DNA from: Variovorax boronicumulans
Lineage (GTDB): Bacteria > Pseudomonadota > Gammaproteobacteria > Burkholderiales > Burkholderiaceae_C
Length of the DNA stretch: 64,000 nt
Assembly: GCF_030812215.1 (NCBI RefSeq)
Contig: NZ_JAUSSG010000014.1
Span: 59,248 to 123,247, forward strand
Direction of reading: 5' to 3'
Positions 20,642 through 29,464 of this stretch are shown in pieces. Under the pieces are notes generated by a model. It was not told the DNA's origin, ran no database searches, and was given only the letters and a program-made list of their open reading frames with translations. Every line of letters begins with the position of its first letter. Positions within the stretch are counted from its first letter, which is position 1. The position numbers and the translations under genes are program-made.

Positions 20642-21834
20642 AGGGCCATGGAAGATGCGGACTCGGCAGGCACTCCGGCCGCCGATGCGTTGCGGGGATA
20701 CAGCGCCTCGGGCTCGAACAGCATGTCTCCAGCATCGGTGTCCGACAGGCGCGTGCCGACCCAGGTGCCCCAGCCGAGGCGCTGGTCGCTGCCCAGTTGC
20801 ATGCCGCGCGCCTCCTCTTTCTTGAGCACGAGCCGCAGCTCCCAGGCGAACTCGATGCCGACGTACTGCCGCACCCAGTCGACCACCTGCTGCAACCGGC
20901 GGCTGCCCGGCAGGAATTCGCGGAACTGCTGCTGGGAAAGCGGGCCGAGTTCGAGGCGGAATTTGCTCTGTGCATCGCGCACCGCCAAGCCGATGGTGGC
21001 GCCGCCGCCGAGCTGGTGGTTACGCCCGAAGAGGCCGAGCCGACTCACCTGGCGCTCGTCGATCATCACCCAGTCGCTCACGAATTCCTCGACGCGCACG
21101 GGCACGTCGAAGTACAGGCGCAGGATCTGGATCAGCCCCTCGGGGTTGCGCGTTTGGCGCACGAGGTGGCCCGCCATGAAGGTGCGCGCATGGTCGGCAA
21201 TGCGGTCGCGTTCCTTCAGGCCCGGCTGCCCCATGTTCATGAGGCTCGCCACGTAGTCGACGAAGCGGTGGCCGTCGGGGCGGTCCAGGCTGTTGACCGA
21301 CTGCGCATCGGCCCAGGCCCGGTAGAACAGCAGGATGAGCCGGTGGTGGAACAGGTCGGCGAATGCGCTGAGCGTGTGGTCGTTGTGGTGGCGCTTGCGT
21401 TCGCGCGCGTACTCGGTCAGGTGCAGCGGCAGCGGGCCGTTGGGGCCGAACAAGCCGAAGCCGTAGATCGAGATGCGCGGCGGCCCGGCGCCGTCGACAT
21501 CGACGCCCGACACGTTCGACGGCGCGAAGGCCATCGAGGGCTCCTGCCCGAGGCGCAGCGGCTCGTCCGAGGGGCGTGGCGCACGGCCCAGCAGCGGATG
21601 GTCGCCGTGCGCGTCGAGGCGGCGCAGCAGCATGAACAGGTCGTGCTCGAAGGGTTGATCGACCAGGCCAGCCCACAGCGCCGGGTCGGCCAGCAGCGCA
21701 TCGCGGCGGCCCGTCGTCGCGATCTCCGGCGTCTCGTGGCCAGCGGGTTCGTCGAACGAATGCGCCTCGAACAGCTTCTCGCCCACCGCCTGCGTGGCCT
21801 GCTGCATGTCGTCGGAGAAGCCGGCTGCACTCAT
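20638..21834 (-). CDS. tssG: TssG T6SS baseplate subunit
   Basis: TssG pairs with TssF and TssE in the baseplate wedge. The 398-residue product starts MSAAGFSDDMQQ, with an ATG that overlaps the tssF stop (ATGA). The TssG/VasB signature is present: PFEHDLFMLLRRLDA near residue 65, then LGQEPSMAFAPSNVS, GLFGPNGPLPLHLTEYARE and LGGGATIGLAVRDAQSKFRL. The same frame remains open upstream to 23289, but that part is inside tssF and is not coding for this protein. Length is slightly above the usual about 340 residues because of an extra N-terminal segment of about 45 residues. Confidence 0.95.
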
Positions 21835-23702
21835 ACGGTGGGGCGGCGCCCGACCCGGGGGGTCCAGCGTGCGATTTCGCCGCGCTGCAGGCTGGAGAGC
21901 GCGAACTCGGTGAAGGCATTGAGCGAAACGTGGCGGCTGAAGAACTGCTCCAGCACCGCGCCGAAAAGATACGGGCTCGCGCCGGAAAACGCGACCTCGT
22001 CGATCTTGAGCGCCACCTCCACGCCGCGCCCGAAGACGATGGGCCCCGGCTCGGGCAAGCGGCGAAACACCGGCGCCAGCGCCATCGAGCGCACGCCCTG
22101 AATTTGGCGGCGTACCGCAGGGTCGGCCAGGTTGCCGTAGAGGTCGAGCATCTCGCGCAGCGCCGCGGCGCCCTGTGCTGCATCGACGTCGGTCAGGCTC
22201 AGGTAGTTGAGACCCAGGTGGCTGATGAGCCGCCAGGTGAGCGCGCCTTCCGCGAGCGCCGGATAGGGTCGCGACGGGCCGCGCAGAATGCGGATCGAGC
22301 GCACGGGCGCCGAGATGCGCAGCGTGAAGTCCGATTCGAGCCCCGTCGGCAGCAGCAATGGCAGGTCGCGGTTGGTGCACAGCGCATCGAGCGTGATGTG
22401 CCTCAGGCTGTGCGGAAACGGCGCGTCGTTCTGGTCCACCAGCGACACGTAGACCTCGCTGCCGGTGTAGCTGGTGCGCGTGCCCTGCGCGCGTGCGCGG
22501 TCGGACACCAGGCGCGGTTCGCGGCGCAGCGAGAAGTAGGCGCCGAAGTCGCCGTCGTCGGTCGCGAACGAGCCGAGGAAGGGGCGGAACTCGCGCTCCT
22601 CCGAGCCGTTGGCCATGTGGCCGGTGACGCGCTCGACGGTGAAAATCTCGAAGTCGCGCGGCCGCGTGCGGTCGATCACCGCATGGTGCTCGTGCTGGCC
22701 CGGCCCGACCGGAATGCGGTCGCTGCGGCGCGGCACGAGGTTGATGATGGGCGTACAGAAGAGCGAGAAGTGCTTGGCGTCCACCAGCCGCTCCAGATCG
22801 CCGTCGGCGCGGTCCAGCAGGATCACGATCTCCATCGTGCTGCCGCCGATGGCCGAGACGGCGGCGCGCAGGTTCTTCACGCTGAAGAACAGGTAGCGCT
22901 CGGGAAAGGCGAAGTACTCGTGCAGCAGCCGGTAGCCCTGGAACGAGCGCGCGTCGTAGGGCAGCAGCGCCTGGTCGGGGTCGAAGCCTTCGTGCCGGAT
23001 GGCCTCGTCGCCCAGCGGCACGATGCGCGCCGTGGCGCCCGGTCCGCTGCGGCACACGGTGCCCACGCTGTGGTGCGCCACCAGTTCGAGCACGCGCAGC
23101 GCATGCAACTCGGCGCCCGAGAGAAAGAACTCCAGCCGGTCGAGCGGCATCTCGGAGAACCTGGCGCCGCCCACCGCTTCGAGCTTGATGGTGATCGCGC
23201 TCTTGGCCTGGCGCGCCACCATCGGCATCGCATGGCCGATCTCCGCCGGCACCGGGCCGATGCTGGCCTCGGTGATCCTGATGGGCCACAGCGTCACGGC
23301 GTGGCCGGTGCGGAACTCGCAGGCCGTCTGCTCGCCCTTGATCATGCGGCCGCGCAGGATGGTGTGGCGCGGCAGTTCGTAACCCGCCTTCAGCGAGCCT
23401 TCGTTGAGGTTGCCGTCGATCTGCACCACCGCCATCGCGGGCAGCGGCGCGAGGAAGTTGGGGTACACCACCTCCAGCAGGCGCTGCGAGAAGCGCGGGA
23501 ACTCCGCATCCATCTTGAGCTGGATGCGCGCCGTGAGAAAGCTGAAGCCTTCGAGCAGGCGTTCGACATACGGGTCGCTGACTTCGATGCCGCGCATGCC
23601 GAGGCGACCCGCGATCTTCGGATAGCGCTGCGCGAACTCGGCCCCGAGCTCGTGCATGTAGGTGAGCTCGCGGTTGTAGTAGTCGAGCAGTCGCGCATCC
23701 AT
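21831..23702 (-). CDS. tssF: TssF T6SS baseplate subunit
   Basis: TssF is the largest wedge protein of the T6SS baseplate. It has 623 residues, a standard length. The N-terminus MDARLLDYYNRELTYMHELG is the characteristic start of the family, which fixes the start codon at 23702 rather than further upstream where the frame stays open. Further markers are FAQRYPKIAGRLGM, VERLLEGFSFLTARIQLK and FPRFSQRLLEVVYPNFLAP. The ATG overlaps the tssE stop and the stop overlaps the tssG start, so tssEFG are translationally coupled. Confidence 0.96.
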   Translation of the reverse strand: MDARLLDYYNRELTYMHELGAEFAQRYPKIAGRLGMRGIEVSDPYVERLLEGFSFLTARIQLKMDAEFPRFSQRLLEVVYPNFLAPLPAMAVVQIDGNLNEGSLKAGYELPRHTILRGRMIKGEQTACEFRTGHAVTLWPIRITEASIGPVPAEIGHAMPMVARQAKSAITIKLEAVGGARFSEMPLDRLEFFLSGAELHALRVLELVAHHSVGTVCRSGPGATARIVPLGDEAIRHEGFDPDQALLPYDARSFQGYRLLHEYFAFPERYLFFSVKNLRAAVSAIGGSTMEIVILLDRADGDLERLVDAKHFSLFCTPIINLVPRRSDRIPVGPGQHEHHAVIDRTRPRDFEIFTVERVTGHMANGSEEREFRPFLGSFATDDGDFGAYFSLRREPRLVSDRARAQGTRTSYTGSEVYVSLVDQNDAPFPHSLRHITLDALCTNRDLPLLLPTGLESDFTLRISAPVRSIRILRGPSRPYPALAEGALTWRLISHLGLNYLSLTDVDAAQGAAALREMLDLYGNLADPAVRRQIQGVRSMALAPVFRRLPEPGPIVFGRGVEVALKIDEVAFSGASPYLFGAVLEQFFSRHVSLNAFTEFALSSLQRGEIARWTPRVGRRPTV

Positions 23703-24265
23703 CAGAGTCCTCCCGTCGGCCGCAGGATCATGTGGCCGCTTTCGAGGTCGAGCTCCGACCGCAGGATGAATTCGATGGGGTAAGGCACCGACCACAGCGT
23801 GCCGCGGATCTCCAGCGCGAGCAGGTTGTGGTGTTCGAGGTCGGTCGCATCGGTCACGCAGCGCACGTCGATGCTGTCCTTCATGATGCGAGGCTCGAAA
23901 TCGATGATCGAGGCGCGGATGGCGGCCTCGACGTCAGCGAAGTCGACCTCGGACATGCGCCCGCCGGCCCAGCCGCGCACGCCGTAGTTGACGACCGAAC
24001 GCCGCGCGCGCGGCATGGCGTTGATGTTGTGCTCCGCGCCGAAGTTGGTGGTGTTGAGCAGCCACTGCAGATCCCGCAGCACGGAGTCGCGCAGCAGCTT
24101 TCCGCTCATGAGGAAGCTGCCCGCGCGCTCCTGCCGGCTCTGCGGCTGCTTGTCGGTCAGGCGGTCGAGCAGCACGGGTTGCAGGCGGTCACGCGCGACG
24201 CTTTCCTGCAGATCGCCATCGATGTCGAGCGAGGCAGAACGGCTGGCGGGCAGCGTGGTGCTCAC
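23702..24265 (-). CDS. tssE: TssE (gp25-like) T6SS baseplate subunit
   Basis: TssE is the gp25-like baseplate protein that starts sheath polymerisation. The gp25 core is visible as LRDSVLRDLQWLLNTTNF near residue 60, followed by SVVNYGVRGWAG and a C-terminal beta segment (LALEIRGTLWSVPYPIEFIL). I place the start at GTG 24265, because it overlaps the tagJ stop as GTGA like the other junctions in this operon. A TTG at 24274 would add three residues. The product is about 187 residues, slightly longer than the usual 130-170 because of the N-terminal segment before the core. Confidence 0.93.
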   Translation of the reverse strand: MSTTLPASRSASLDIDGDLQESVARDRLQPVLLDRLTDKQPQSRQERAGSFLMSGKLLRDSVLRDLQWLLNTTNFGAEHNINAMPRARRSVVNYGVRGWAGGRMSEVDFADVEAAIRASIIDFEPRIMKDSIDVRCVTDATDLEHHNLLALEIRGTLWSVPYPIEFILRSELDLESGHMILRPTGGL

Positions 24266-25125
24266 GGTGCGCAACCCTCCCCATCGAATTCGACGAGCCG
24301 AACATCGAGCAGCGAATGGTCGCCAGCCTCGCTGATGAGCGTGCGCTGGCCAACGCCCGCGTACTGCTCCTCACCCGCCAGCGGCAGCCAGTCGGTGCGG
24401 CGGCCCAGGGTGGTTTCATCGTCGAGCCCGTCGAGCTTGCCCGGATAGCGCACCGGCACCAGGCCGTTGAGCCCGCGGCCATCGTGCAGCACGATCTCGG
24501 CCGGCGCCCACAGCAGATCGACCAGATGCTGCGGACGTTTGAATTTGAGGCGGCGCACCGCATGCAGCGGCAGCCATGCATAGCCCGAAAGCGTGAGGAG
24601 TTCCAGCACGGCACCGATGCGCACGTCGCCGTCGCAGAGCCATGCGAACTCGGCGGTCTCGACCGGCTCGCCGTCGATGGCCTCCACGGCGCGCGCATCG
24701 GACCGGTCGACAACGCTCAGCATGCCTTGCGACGCGGGCGCATCCTCTCGCGCCGCTTCGCGCAATGCAGCCGCTTCATCGGCCTGTTCGGGCGGCAGCG
24801 CCGCAGCGGCAATGAGCCCGTCGACCCAGGCGGCCTGGCCGGCAACGATGGCCGGCGCGCGGCCGCCATTCCAGAATTCGGTGCGGTGGCGCTCGGCCGC
24901 CAGCGCCATCGCGCAGGTGGCACTCGCCGGCGCGAAAGAGGGATCGATCTTCGCCGCGAGCTTGAGTTGGTCTTCGGCCCGCTGCCACTCGCCACGCAGC
25001 GCGAGGAAGTGGCACAGGGCAAGGCGCAGGCTGGCGTTCTGGGGGCTGGCGCGGATCTGCCGCTGCACCCATTCGGTGTGCTCGGCCACGGAGCGCTCGC
25101 CCAGGACTGCAAACCCATCTCCCAT
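24262..25125 (-). CDS. tagJ: TagJ (ImpE/SciE family) T6SS accessory protein
   Basis: TagJ binds the N-terminus of TssB and helps ClpV act on the sheath in systems that carry it. The 287 residues show an N-terminal TPR-like helical half (SLRLALCHFLALRGEWQRAE) and the ImpE-type C-terminal domain (YAWLPLHAVRRLKFKRPQHL, then DLLWAPAEIVLHDGRG). The stop overlaps the tssE start. About 170 bases separate it from the upstream hcp gene. The presence of tagJ between hcp and tssE is the same arrangement as in clusters such as P. aeruginosa H1 (established knowledge). Confidence 0.93.
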   Translation of the reverse strand: MGDGFAVLGERSVAEHTEWVQRQIRASPQNASLRLALCHFLALRGEWQRAEDQLKLAAKIDPSFAPASATCAMALAAERHRTEFWNGGRAPAIVAGQAAWVDGLIAAAALPPEQADEAAALREAAREDAPASQGMLSVVDRSDARAVEAIDGEPVETAEFAWLCDGDVRIGAVLELLTLSGYAWLPLHAVRRLKFKRPQHLVDLLWAPAEIVLHDGRGLNGLVPVRYPGKLDGLDDETTLGRRTDWLPLAGEEQYAGVGQRTLISEAGDHSLLDVRLVEFDGEGCAP

Positions 25126-25150
25126 GAAGCTTCCTCATTGACTGACTCGC

Positions 25151-25170
25151 GCACGGCGCGTGCGCCGTGC
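25151..25170. promoter_or_regulatory. Strong dyad in hcp-tagJ spacer
   Basis: A 9-base perfect inverted repeat (GCACGGCGC, 2-base centre, GCGCCGTGC) lies 26 bases upstream of the tagJ start. It would form a very stable hairpin in the mRNA. No T-run follows, so it is not a clear intrinsic terminator. It could protect or separate the hcp message from the downstream tagJ message. This is inference from sequence. Confidence 0.4.
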
Positions 25171-25261
25171 GGTGGTGATCGATCCTTGGCTGGAAGGCGG
25201 GCCTTCTTTGCATCGGCGCGCGAGTTGCTCGCGCGGCCCGCCCCCGGCATGACGACAACAG

Positions 25262-25315
25262 GAAGGCTCCGCCTTCCTTGTTTTCCTCGAAGGCTCAGCC
25301 CTCCTTGTTTTCCTT
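25262..25315. repeat. 27-bp tandem duplication covering the 3' end of hcp
   Basis: Two adjacent 27-base units (25262-25288 and 25289-25315) differ at only about three positions. Each reads GAAGGCTC.GCC.TCCTTG and continues TTTTCCT. The right-hand unit contains the last codons and stop of hcp, and the left-hand unit lies just downstream. Within the left unit, GGAAGGC-TCC-GCCTTCC (25261-25277) forms a 7-base hairpin downstream of hcp on the transcribed strand. The repeat therefore duplicates a potential mRNA 3' structure. Confidence 0.7.
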
Positions 25316-25777
25316 GAGGTTCCAGGCCAGCACCGTCTCGGCGCCCTTGCCGCCCTTGTCGGTCTGTTCCCAGTACTGCTGCTTGACCTTGGCGGCCTGG
25401 AACGCGAACTGCACCAGCACCGCATCGCCGCCCTGCTCTGCCGTGTACTGCACCGAGGTGACCAGCACTTCCTCGAGCGTGACGCGCGTGTATTCGATCT
25501 GCGTGCCGCCGGCCTTGCACAGCGACACCTCGACCTTGCTCAGGTGCTTGCCGCTTGCGCAGTTCTTCAAGATGGAAGGCGCTGCCTTGTCGATGCGCGC
25601 GAGCACCTGCAGGTCGTTGAAGCTGGCCTTGCCCACACCGCCGCCACCGCCGCTGACCATGTTGCCAGGCTGCGTTGCACCCCACGCGAACGACTTGATA
25701 TCGCTCCAATCCTTGTGGTTCGAGTCCTTGGATTCGCCGTTCGCGCCCTCAACGCGCATGAACATGTCTACTGCCAT
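25295..25777 (-). CDS. hcp: Hcp (TssD) T6SS tube protein
   Basis: Hcp hexamers stack to form the inner tube that is propelled by sheath contraction and can carry small effectors. The 160-residue product starts MAVDMFMRVEGANGESKD and has the usual core, with SFAWGATQPGN and DLQVLARIDKAAPSILK, and a C-terminal YWEQTDKGGKGAETVLAWNL. It is a plain Hcp of normal length with no C-terminal toxin. A 45-base gap separates it from tssC. Structured sequence downstream (tandem 27-bp repeat and hairpins) may stabilise its message, fitting the high amount of Hcp needed. Confidence 0.96.
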   Translation of the reverse strand: MAVDMFMRVEGANGESKDSNHKDWSDIKSFAWGATQPGNMVSGGGGGVGKASFNDLQVLARIDKAAPSILKNCASGKHLSKVEVSLCKAGGTQIEYTRVTLEEVLVTSVQYTAEQGGDAVLVQFAFQAAKVKQQYWEQTDKGGKGAETVLAWNLKENKEG

Positions 25778-25822
25778 GATTAACCCCCAAAGTTATTTGC
25801 GCCCTCGTGGAGCACCGTTGAT

Positions 25823-27331
25823 TTAGCTGCTGTCCTTCTTGTTGGACGGCAGCTTCGAAACCAGCCGCAAGGAAACCGTCAGCCCTTCGAGCTGATAGTG
25901 CGGCCGGAGAAAAAACTTGGCGGCGTAGTAGCCGGGGTTGTCCTCGATGGCTTCCACCTGGACCTCCGCGGCTGCCAGCGGCTTCATTGCCTTCGTGTCC
26001 TGCGACGATGTGCCAGGGCTGCCGTCCACATAGTTCATGATCCAGTCGTTGAGCCAGCGCTCCATGTCCTCGCGCTCGCGGAACGAACCGATCTTGTCCC
26101 GCACGATGCACTTGAGGTAGTGCGCGAAGCGGCAGCATGCGAACAGGTACGGCAGGCGCGCCGCGAGGTTCGCGTTGGCCGTGGCGTCGGCGTCGTAGTA
26201 CTCGGCGGGCTGCTGCAGCGACTGCGCGCCGATGAAGGCCGCGAAGTCGGAGTTCTTGCGGTGCACCAGCGGCATGAAGCCGTTCTTGGCGAGTTCGGCC
26301 TCGCGCCGGTCGCTGATGGCGATCTCGGTGGGGCACTTCATGTCCACGCCGCCGTCGTCGGTCGGGAAGGTGTGGGTGGGCAGGTTCTCCACCGCGCCGC
26401 CCGACTCCACGCCGCGGATCGAGGTGCACCAGCCGTACTGCTTGAACGAGCGGTTGATGTTCACGCCCATCGCATAGGCCGAGTTGGCCCAGGTGTAGCG
26501 GGTGTGCGCAGCCGAATCGGTTTCTTCCTCGAATTCGAATTCATCGACCGGGTTGGTGCGCGCGCCATACGGCAGGCGCGCCAGGAAGCGCGGCATGGCC
26601 AGGCCGATGTAGCGCGCATCTTCCGATTCGCGCAGCGAGCGCCATGCGGTGTGCTCGGTGTTCTGGAAGATCTTGGTGAGGTCGCGCGGGTTCGACAGTT
26701 CCTGCCACGAGTCCATCTGCATCACGGTGGGGGATGCGCCGGCGATGAAGGGGCAGTGCGCGGCCGCGGCGATCTTGGCCATCTCGCCCAGCATCTCGAC
26801 ATCGGGCGGGCTGTGGTCGAAGTGGAAGTCGCCGATCAGCGCGCCGAAGGGTTCGCCGCCGAACTGGCCGTATTCGGCTTCGTAGACTTTCTTGAACAGC
26901 GGGCTCTGGTCCCAGCCAATGCCCTTGTGGCGCTTGAGCGAACGCGCCACTTCGCGCTTGGACGCGCACATCACGCGGATCTTGAGTTGCTCGTCGGTCT
27001 CGGTGTTGTTCACCAAGTAATGCAGGCCACGCCACGCGCCCTCGAGCTGCTGGAAGTCCTCGTGGTGCAGGATCTCGTTGATCTGCTCGGAAAGCTTTCG
27101 GTCAATCTCGGTGATGATGCCCTGAACCGTGCGATAGGCATCGTTGGAGATGGTGACCGTGCTCTCCAGCGCCTGCACGGCGAGCGTCTTGACGGCGTTC
27201 TGCACCGCCTCGCGCGCTTGCTCGGTCTTGGGTTTGAACTCGCGCTGCAGGAGGTCGGAGAACTCGTTCGGCGCAAGCGCCTCGACCGTGATGGCCTGTG
27301 CGCGCGCTGTCTGTTTCGGTGCGGTGCTCAT
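25823..27331 (-). CDS. tssC: TssC T6SS contractile sheath large subunit
   Basis: TssC (VipB) forms the sheath with TssB. The 502 residues carry the family landmarks: LEGAWRGLHYLVNNTETDE near residue 98, SPLFKKVYEAEYGQFGGEPF, the TSIRGVESGGAVENLPTHTF segment, and a C-terminal YYAAKFFLRPHYQLEGLTVS. Length and motifs are normal, with no truncation. It lies 45 bases upstream of hcp and 44 bases downstream of tssB in the operon. Confidence 0.97.
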   Translation of the reverse strand: MSTAPKQTARAQAITVEALAPNEFSDLLQREFKPKTEQAREAVQNAVKTLAVQALESTVTISNDAYRTVQGIITEIDRKLSEQINEILHHEDFQQLEGAWRGLHYLVNNTETDEQLKIRVMCASKREVARSLKRHKGIGWDQSPLFKKVYEAEYGQFGGEPFGALIGDFHFDHSPPDVEMLGEMAKIAAAAHCPFIAGASPTVMQMDSWQELSNPRDLTKIFQNTEHTAWRSLRESEDARYIGLAMPRFLARLPYGARTNPVDEFEFEEETDSAAHTRYTWANSAYAMGVNINRSFKQYGWCTSIRGVESGGAVENLPTHTFPTDDGGVDMKCPTEIAISDRREAELAKNGFMPLVHRKNSDFAAFIGAQSLQQPAEYYDADATANANLAARLPYLFACCRFAHYLKCIVRDKIGSFREREDMERWLNDWIMNYVDGSPGTSSQDTKAMKPLAAAEVQVEAIEDNPGYYAAKFFLRPHYQLEGLTVSLRLVSKLPSNKKDSS

Positions 27332-27375
27332 GGTGGATATCCTGTCGGCTTGCTGTGCGTTGCTTGGCTTTGCGC

Positions 27376-27948
27376 TTACTCGGAAGAACCGCCGGGCGCG
27401 TGGCCTGCTTTCTCGTTCGCCGCATCGACCGCCTTGGCGACCGCCGGGTTGGGCGCGGAGGCGAGCGACTTGAGCAGCGCCGGGTTCTGCAGCGCCTGCG
27501 CGATCAGCTGCTCTGCGCCGTTCTTGCCATCCATGTAGGAGAGCAGATTCGAAAGTTCGGTGCGTGCTGCGAGTAACTGCTGCAGTGCATCCACCTGGCC
27601 CGCGATGCGCGCGGGCGAGAAGTCGTCCATGGTGTCGAAGGTGATGTCGACATTCATCTGGCCTTCGCCCGTGAGCGTGTTGGGCACCTGGAACGCCACG
27701 CGCGGCTTGATCGACTTCATGCGGTCGTCGAAGTTGTCGATATCCACCTCCATGAAATCGCGCTCGGCCAGATCGGGCATCGGGTCCATCTGCTTGCCCG
27801 CGAGGTCGGCGATCACGCCCATCACGAACGGCAGTTGGATCTTGCGTTCGCTGCCATAGATCTCGACGTCGTACTCGATCTGCACGCGCGGCGCCCGGTT
27901 CCGCGCGATGAACTTCTGACCACTGTTTCTGACACGGTTGTCTGCCAT
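27376..27948 (-). CDS. tssB: TssB T6SS contractile sheath small subunit
   Basis: TssB (VipA) pairs with TssC to make the contractile sheath. The 190 residues include the family core PRVQIEYDVEIYGSERKIQL and PFVMGVIADLAGKQMD, then DFMEVDIDNFDDRMKSIKPR. The C-terminus extends beyond the usual about 165 residues with an Ala/Pro/Gly-rich tail (NEKAGHAPGGSSE). ATG at 27948 has an AGGAAG ribosome site. TagJ upstream of tssE is expected to bind the TssB N-terminus. Confidence 0.96.
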   Translation of the reverse strand: MADNRVRNSGQKFIARNRAPRVQIEYDVEIYGSERKIQLPFVMGVIADLAGKQMDPMPDLAERDFMEVDIDNFDDRMKSIKPRVAFQVPNTLTGEGQMNVDITFDTMDDFSPARIAGQVDALQQLLAARTELSNLLSYMDGKNGAEQLIAQALQNPALLKSLASAPNPAVAKAVDAANEKAGHAPGGSSE

Positions 27949-28035
27949 AAGCTTCCTCTTGAAACTGAATACATCGGTCGGACCTGACTGTCTGTCTTGC
28001 CGGCTTCGAGCCCCCGCATCGGCAGCGATGGCCGC

Positions 28036-29124
28036 CTATTCAGGGGTAGCACCGCCGTTCAATGGCCGTCCGGCCAAGCTCTCTATCTTCTGCAATCCCT
28101 CGGGCACAAGCTCTTCGATGATCTGGAAGAAGTTGAGGTCCATGAGTCTTTGCGCTCGCCGTATCAGCATGGGCGCCGGATGACTGGGTTCCATGCGTTC
28201 CAGGTACTGGCACGCCTTCTCCAACAGCACCTGCACATCATCGCGGCTCGATATTTCAATCTCTTTAATACCGGGTGCGCGTAGGCCTGCGCCGCCACTT
28301 GCAGCTCCCGTGGCCTGCGCGCTCGAAGCAGACTGCGCAGTACCTTGTGGATTCACGTCGTTCTCACCCGGAAGGCTTGGCGCCGGATCGGGCTGTGCCT
28401 GCTCGGGCAGCAACTGCATCACGGTGCGAAGCGAGCGTTCGAGCCGGGAGAAATCCGGCGCCCAGCTCTGTCCCAGCGCGCGCTCGGAGGTCTCGCGAAT
28501 GCGCTGCAGCAGTTCCAGCGCGGCGCGCAAGGCCACCACCGCCGGCGTTGCCTTCTCGTGTGCGCGGCGTGCCGCTTCACGCAACCGGCCGATACCACCC
28601 GGGTAGTCGATCTGATCGGCCTTGCTCGAATCGAGCAGGGCCTCGACCTGCCGCAGGCTCACTGACGAACCACCATCGTCGAGCAGGCGTGCATCGCGCA
28701 CGCTGCGCCCGAGCCCCTCGGTTTCAGCCAGCGCAGCCAGCGCATTCATGCGCGGCAGCGGGTCTTCGAAGCCATCGGCAACGACGCGCGGGTGCACGTC
28801 GTTCCAGAATTTCTGCAGCACCACATCGACCAGCCGAAGGCCGTCGACGTAGCCGGAGAGGCCGCGCGTCTCCGTCCATGCCAGGGTCAGCGGAACCAGC
28901 ACCCGCAGGTCGCGCGTGCGTTCGCACAGCTGCCTGGCAATGCGTTCCACGCGGGCCCAGTCGGGAGGCTCTGCGGGAATGATCGTTGCGCCGAACTGTT
29001 GCTCTCGCTTGCCCGTCGTCGCTTGTTGCAACGCCATGAAATCGGGGTCGTACTCCAGATCTTCACCACACGGAAGCGGGCCTTCGACAGGCGACTGCAA
29101 CAAATCGATCTCACTCGGCAACAA
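28036..29124 (-). CDS. tssA: TssA T6SS cap/baseplate-associated protein
   Basis: TssA contributes to baseplate priming and sheath extension. The 362 residues have the ImpA N-terminal domain (PCGEDLEYDPDFMALQQATT; WARVERIARQLCERTRDLRV; LSGYVDGLRLVDVVLQKFW). A variable middle follows, then a Pro/Ala/Ser linker at about 245-285, and a short C-terminal helical domain (RDDVQVLLEKACQYLERMEP ... LMDLNFFQIIEELVPEG). This is the short-tail type. The start is one of two consecutive TTG codons at 29124 and 29121, preceded by AAGGGGGG. It is the first gene of the 19-kb leftward operon. Confidence 0.94.
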   Translation of the reverse strand: MLPSEIDLLQSPVEGPLPCGEDLEYDPDFMALQQATTGKREQQFGATIIPAEPPDWARVERIARQLCERTRDLRVLVPLTLAWTETRGLSGYVDGLRLVDVVLQKFWNDVHPRVVADGFEDPLPRMNALAALAETEGLGRSVRDARLLDDGGSSVSLRQVEALLDSSKADQIDYPGGIGRLREAARRAHEKATPAVVALRAALELLQRIRETSERALGQSWAPDFSRLERSLRTVMQLLPEQAQPDPAPSLPGENDVNPQGTAQSASSAQATGAASGGAGLRAPGIKEIEISSRDDVQVLLEKACQYLERMEPSHPAPMLIRRAQRLMDLNFFQIIEELVPEGLQKIESLAGRPLNGGATPE

Positions 29125-29464
29125 CCGGCCCCCCTTGAATTAACCATCGTCAACGCTTGTTATCTTGAGGGGAACAAGAAGCATGGTCAACCGCAACCGA
29201 ATGCAACGCATGGCAATGAAATCCAAAGAAGTACAACCTTCTTTAAACATTACACAGAAGACCTACAACAAAGCACATACGAATGTGCGCAGCCGATGAC
29301 GGGGTCATGCGCAAGACCTCGATGCAAGCGTGCCGCAAGGTGTTCGCACGCTGGGTTTTCAGAGGGCGCAGCAGGCCCACGTCATGCATATGACATAACG
29401 AATTTCTAGACTGCCCCCGAAGGCTTGCAACCGCGAAAAGCTTCAAGGGCCAGGGAAATTTCGA
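29125..29464. promoter_or_regulatory. Divergent control region between tssA and vgrG2
   Basis: This 340-base stretch separates divergent tssA and vgrG2 and has no convincing gene. It is more AT-rich than the flanks. It should hold the promoter of the main T6SS operon and that of module 2. A 14-base dyad GTCAT-GCAT-ATGAC lies at 29381-29394, about 70 bases upstream of vgrG2. On the minus strand TTGACC (about 29189) is followed at too long a spacing by GATAAC, so I do not call exact promoter boxes. Confidence 0.5.
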
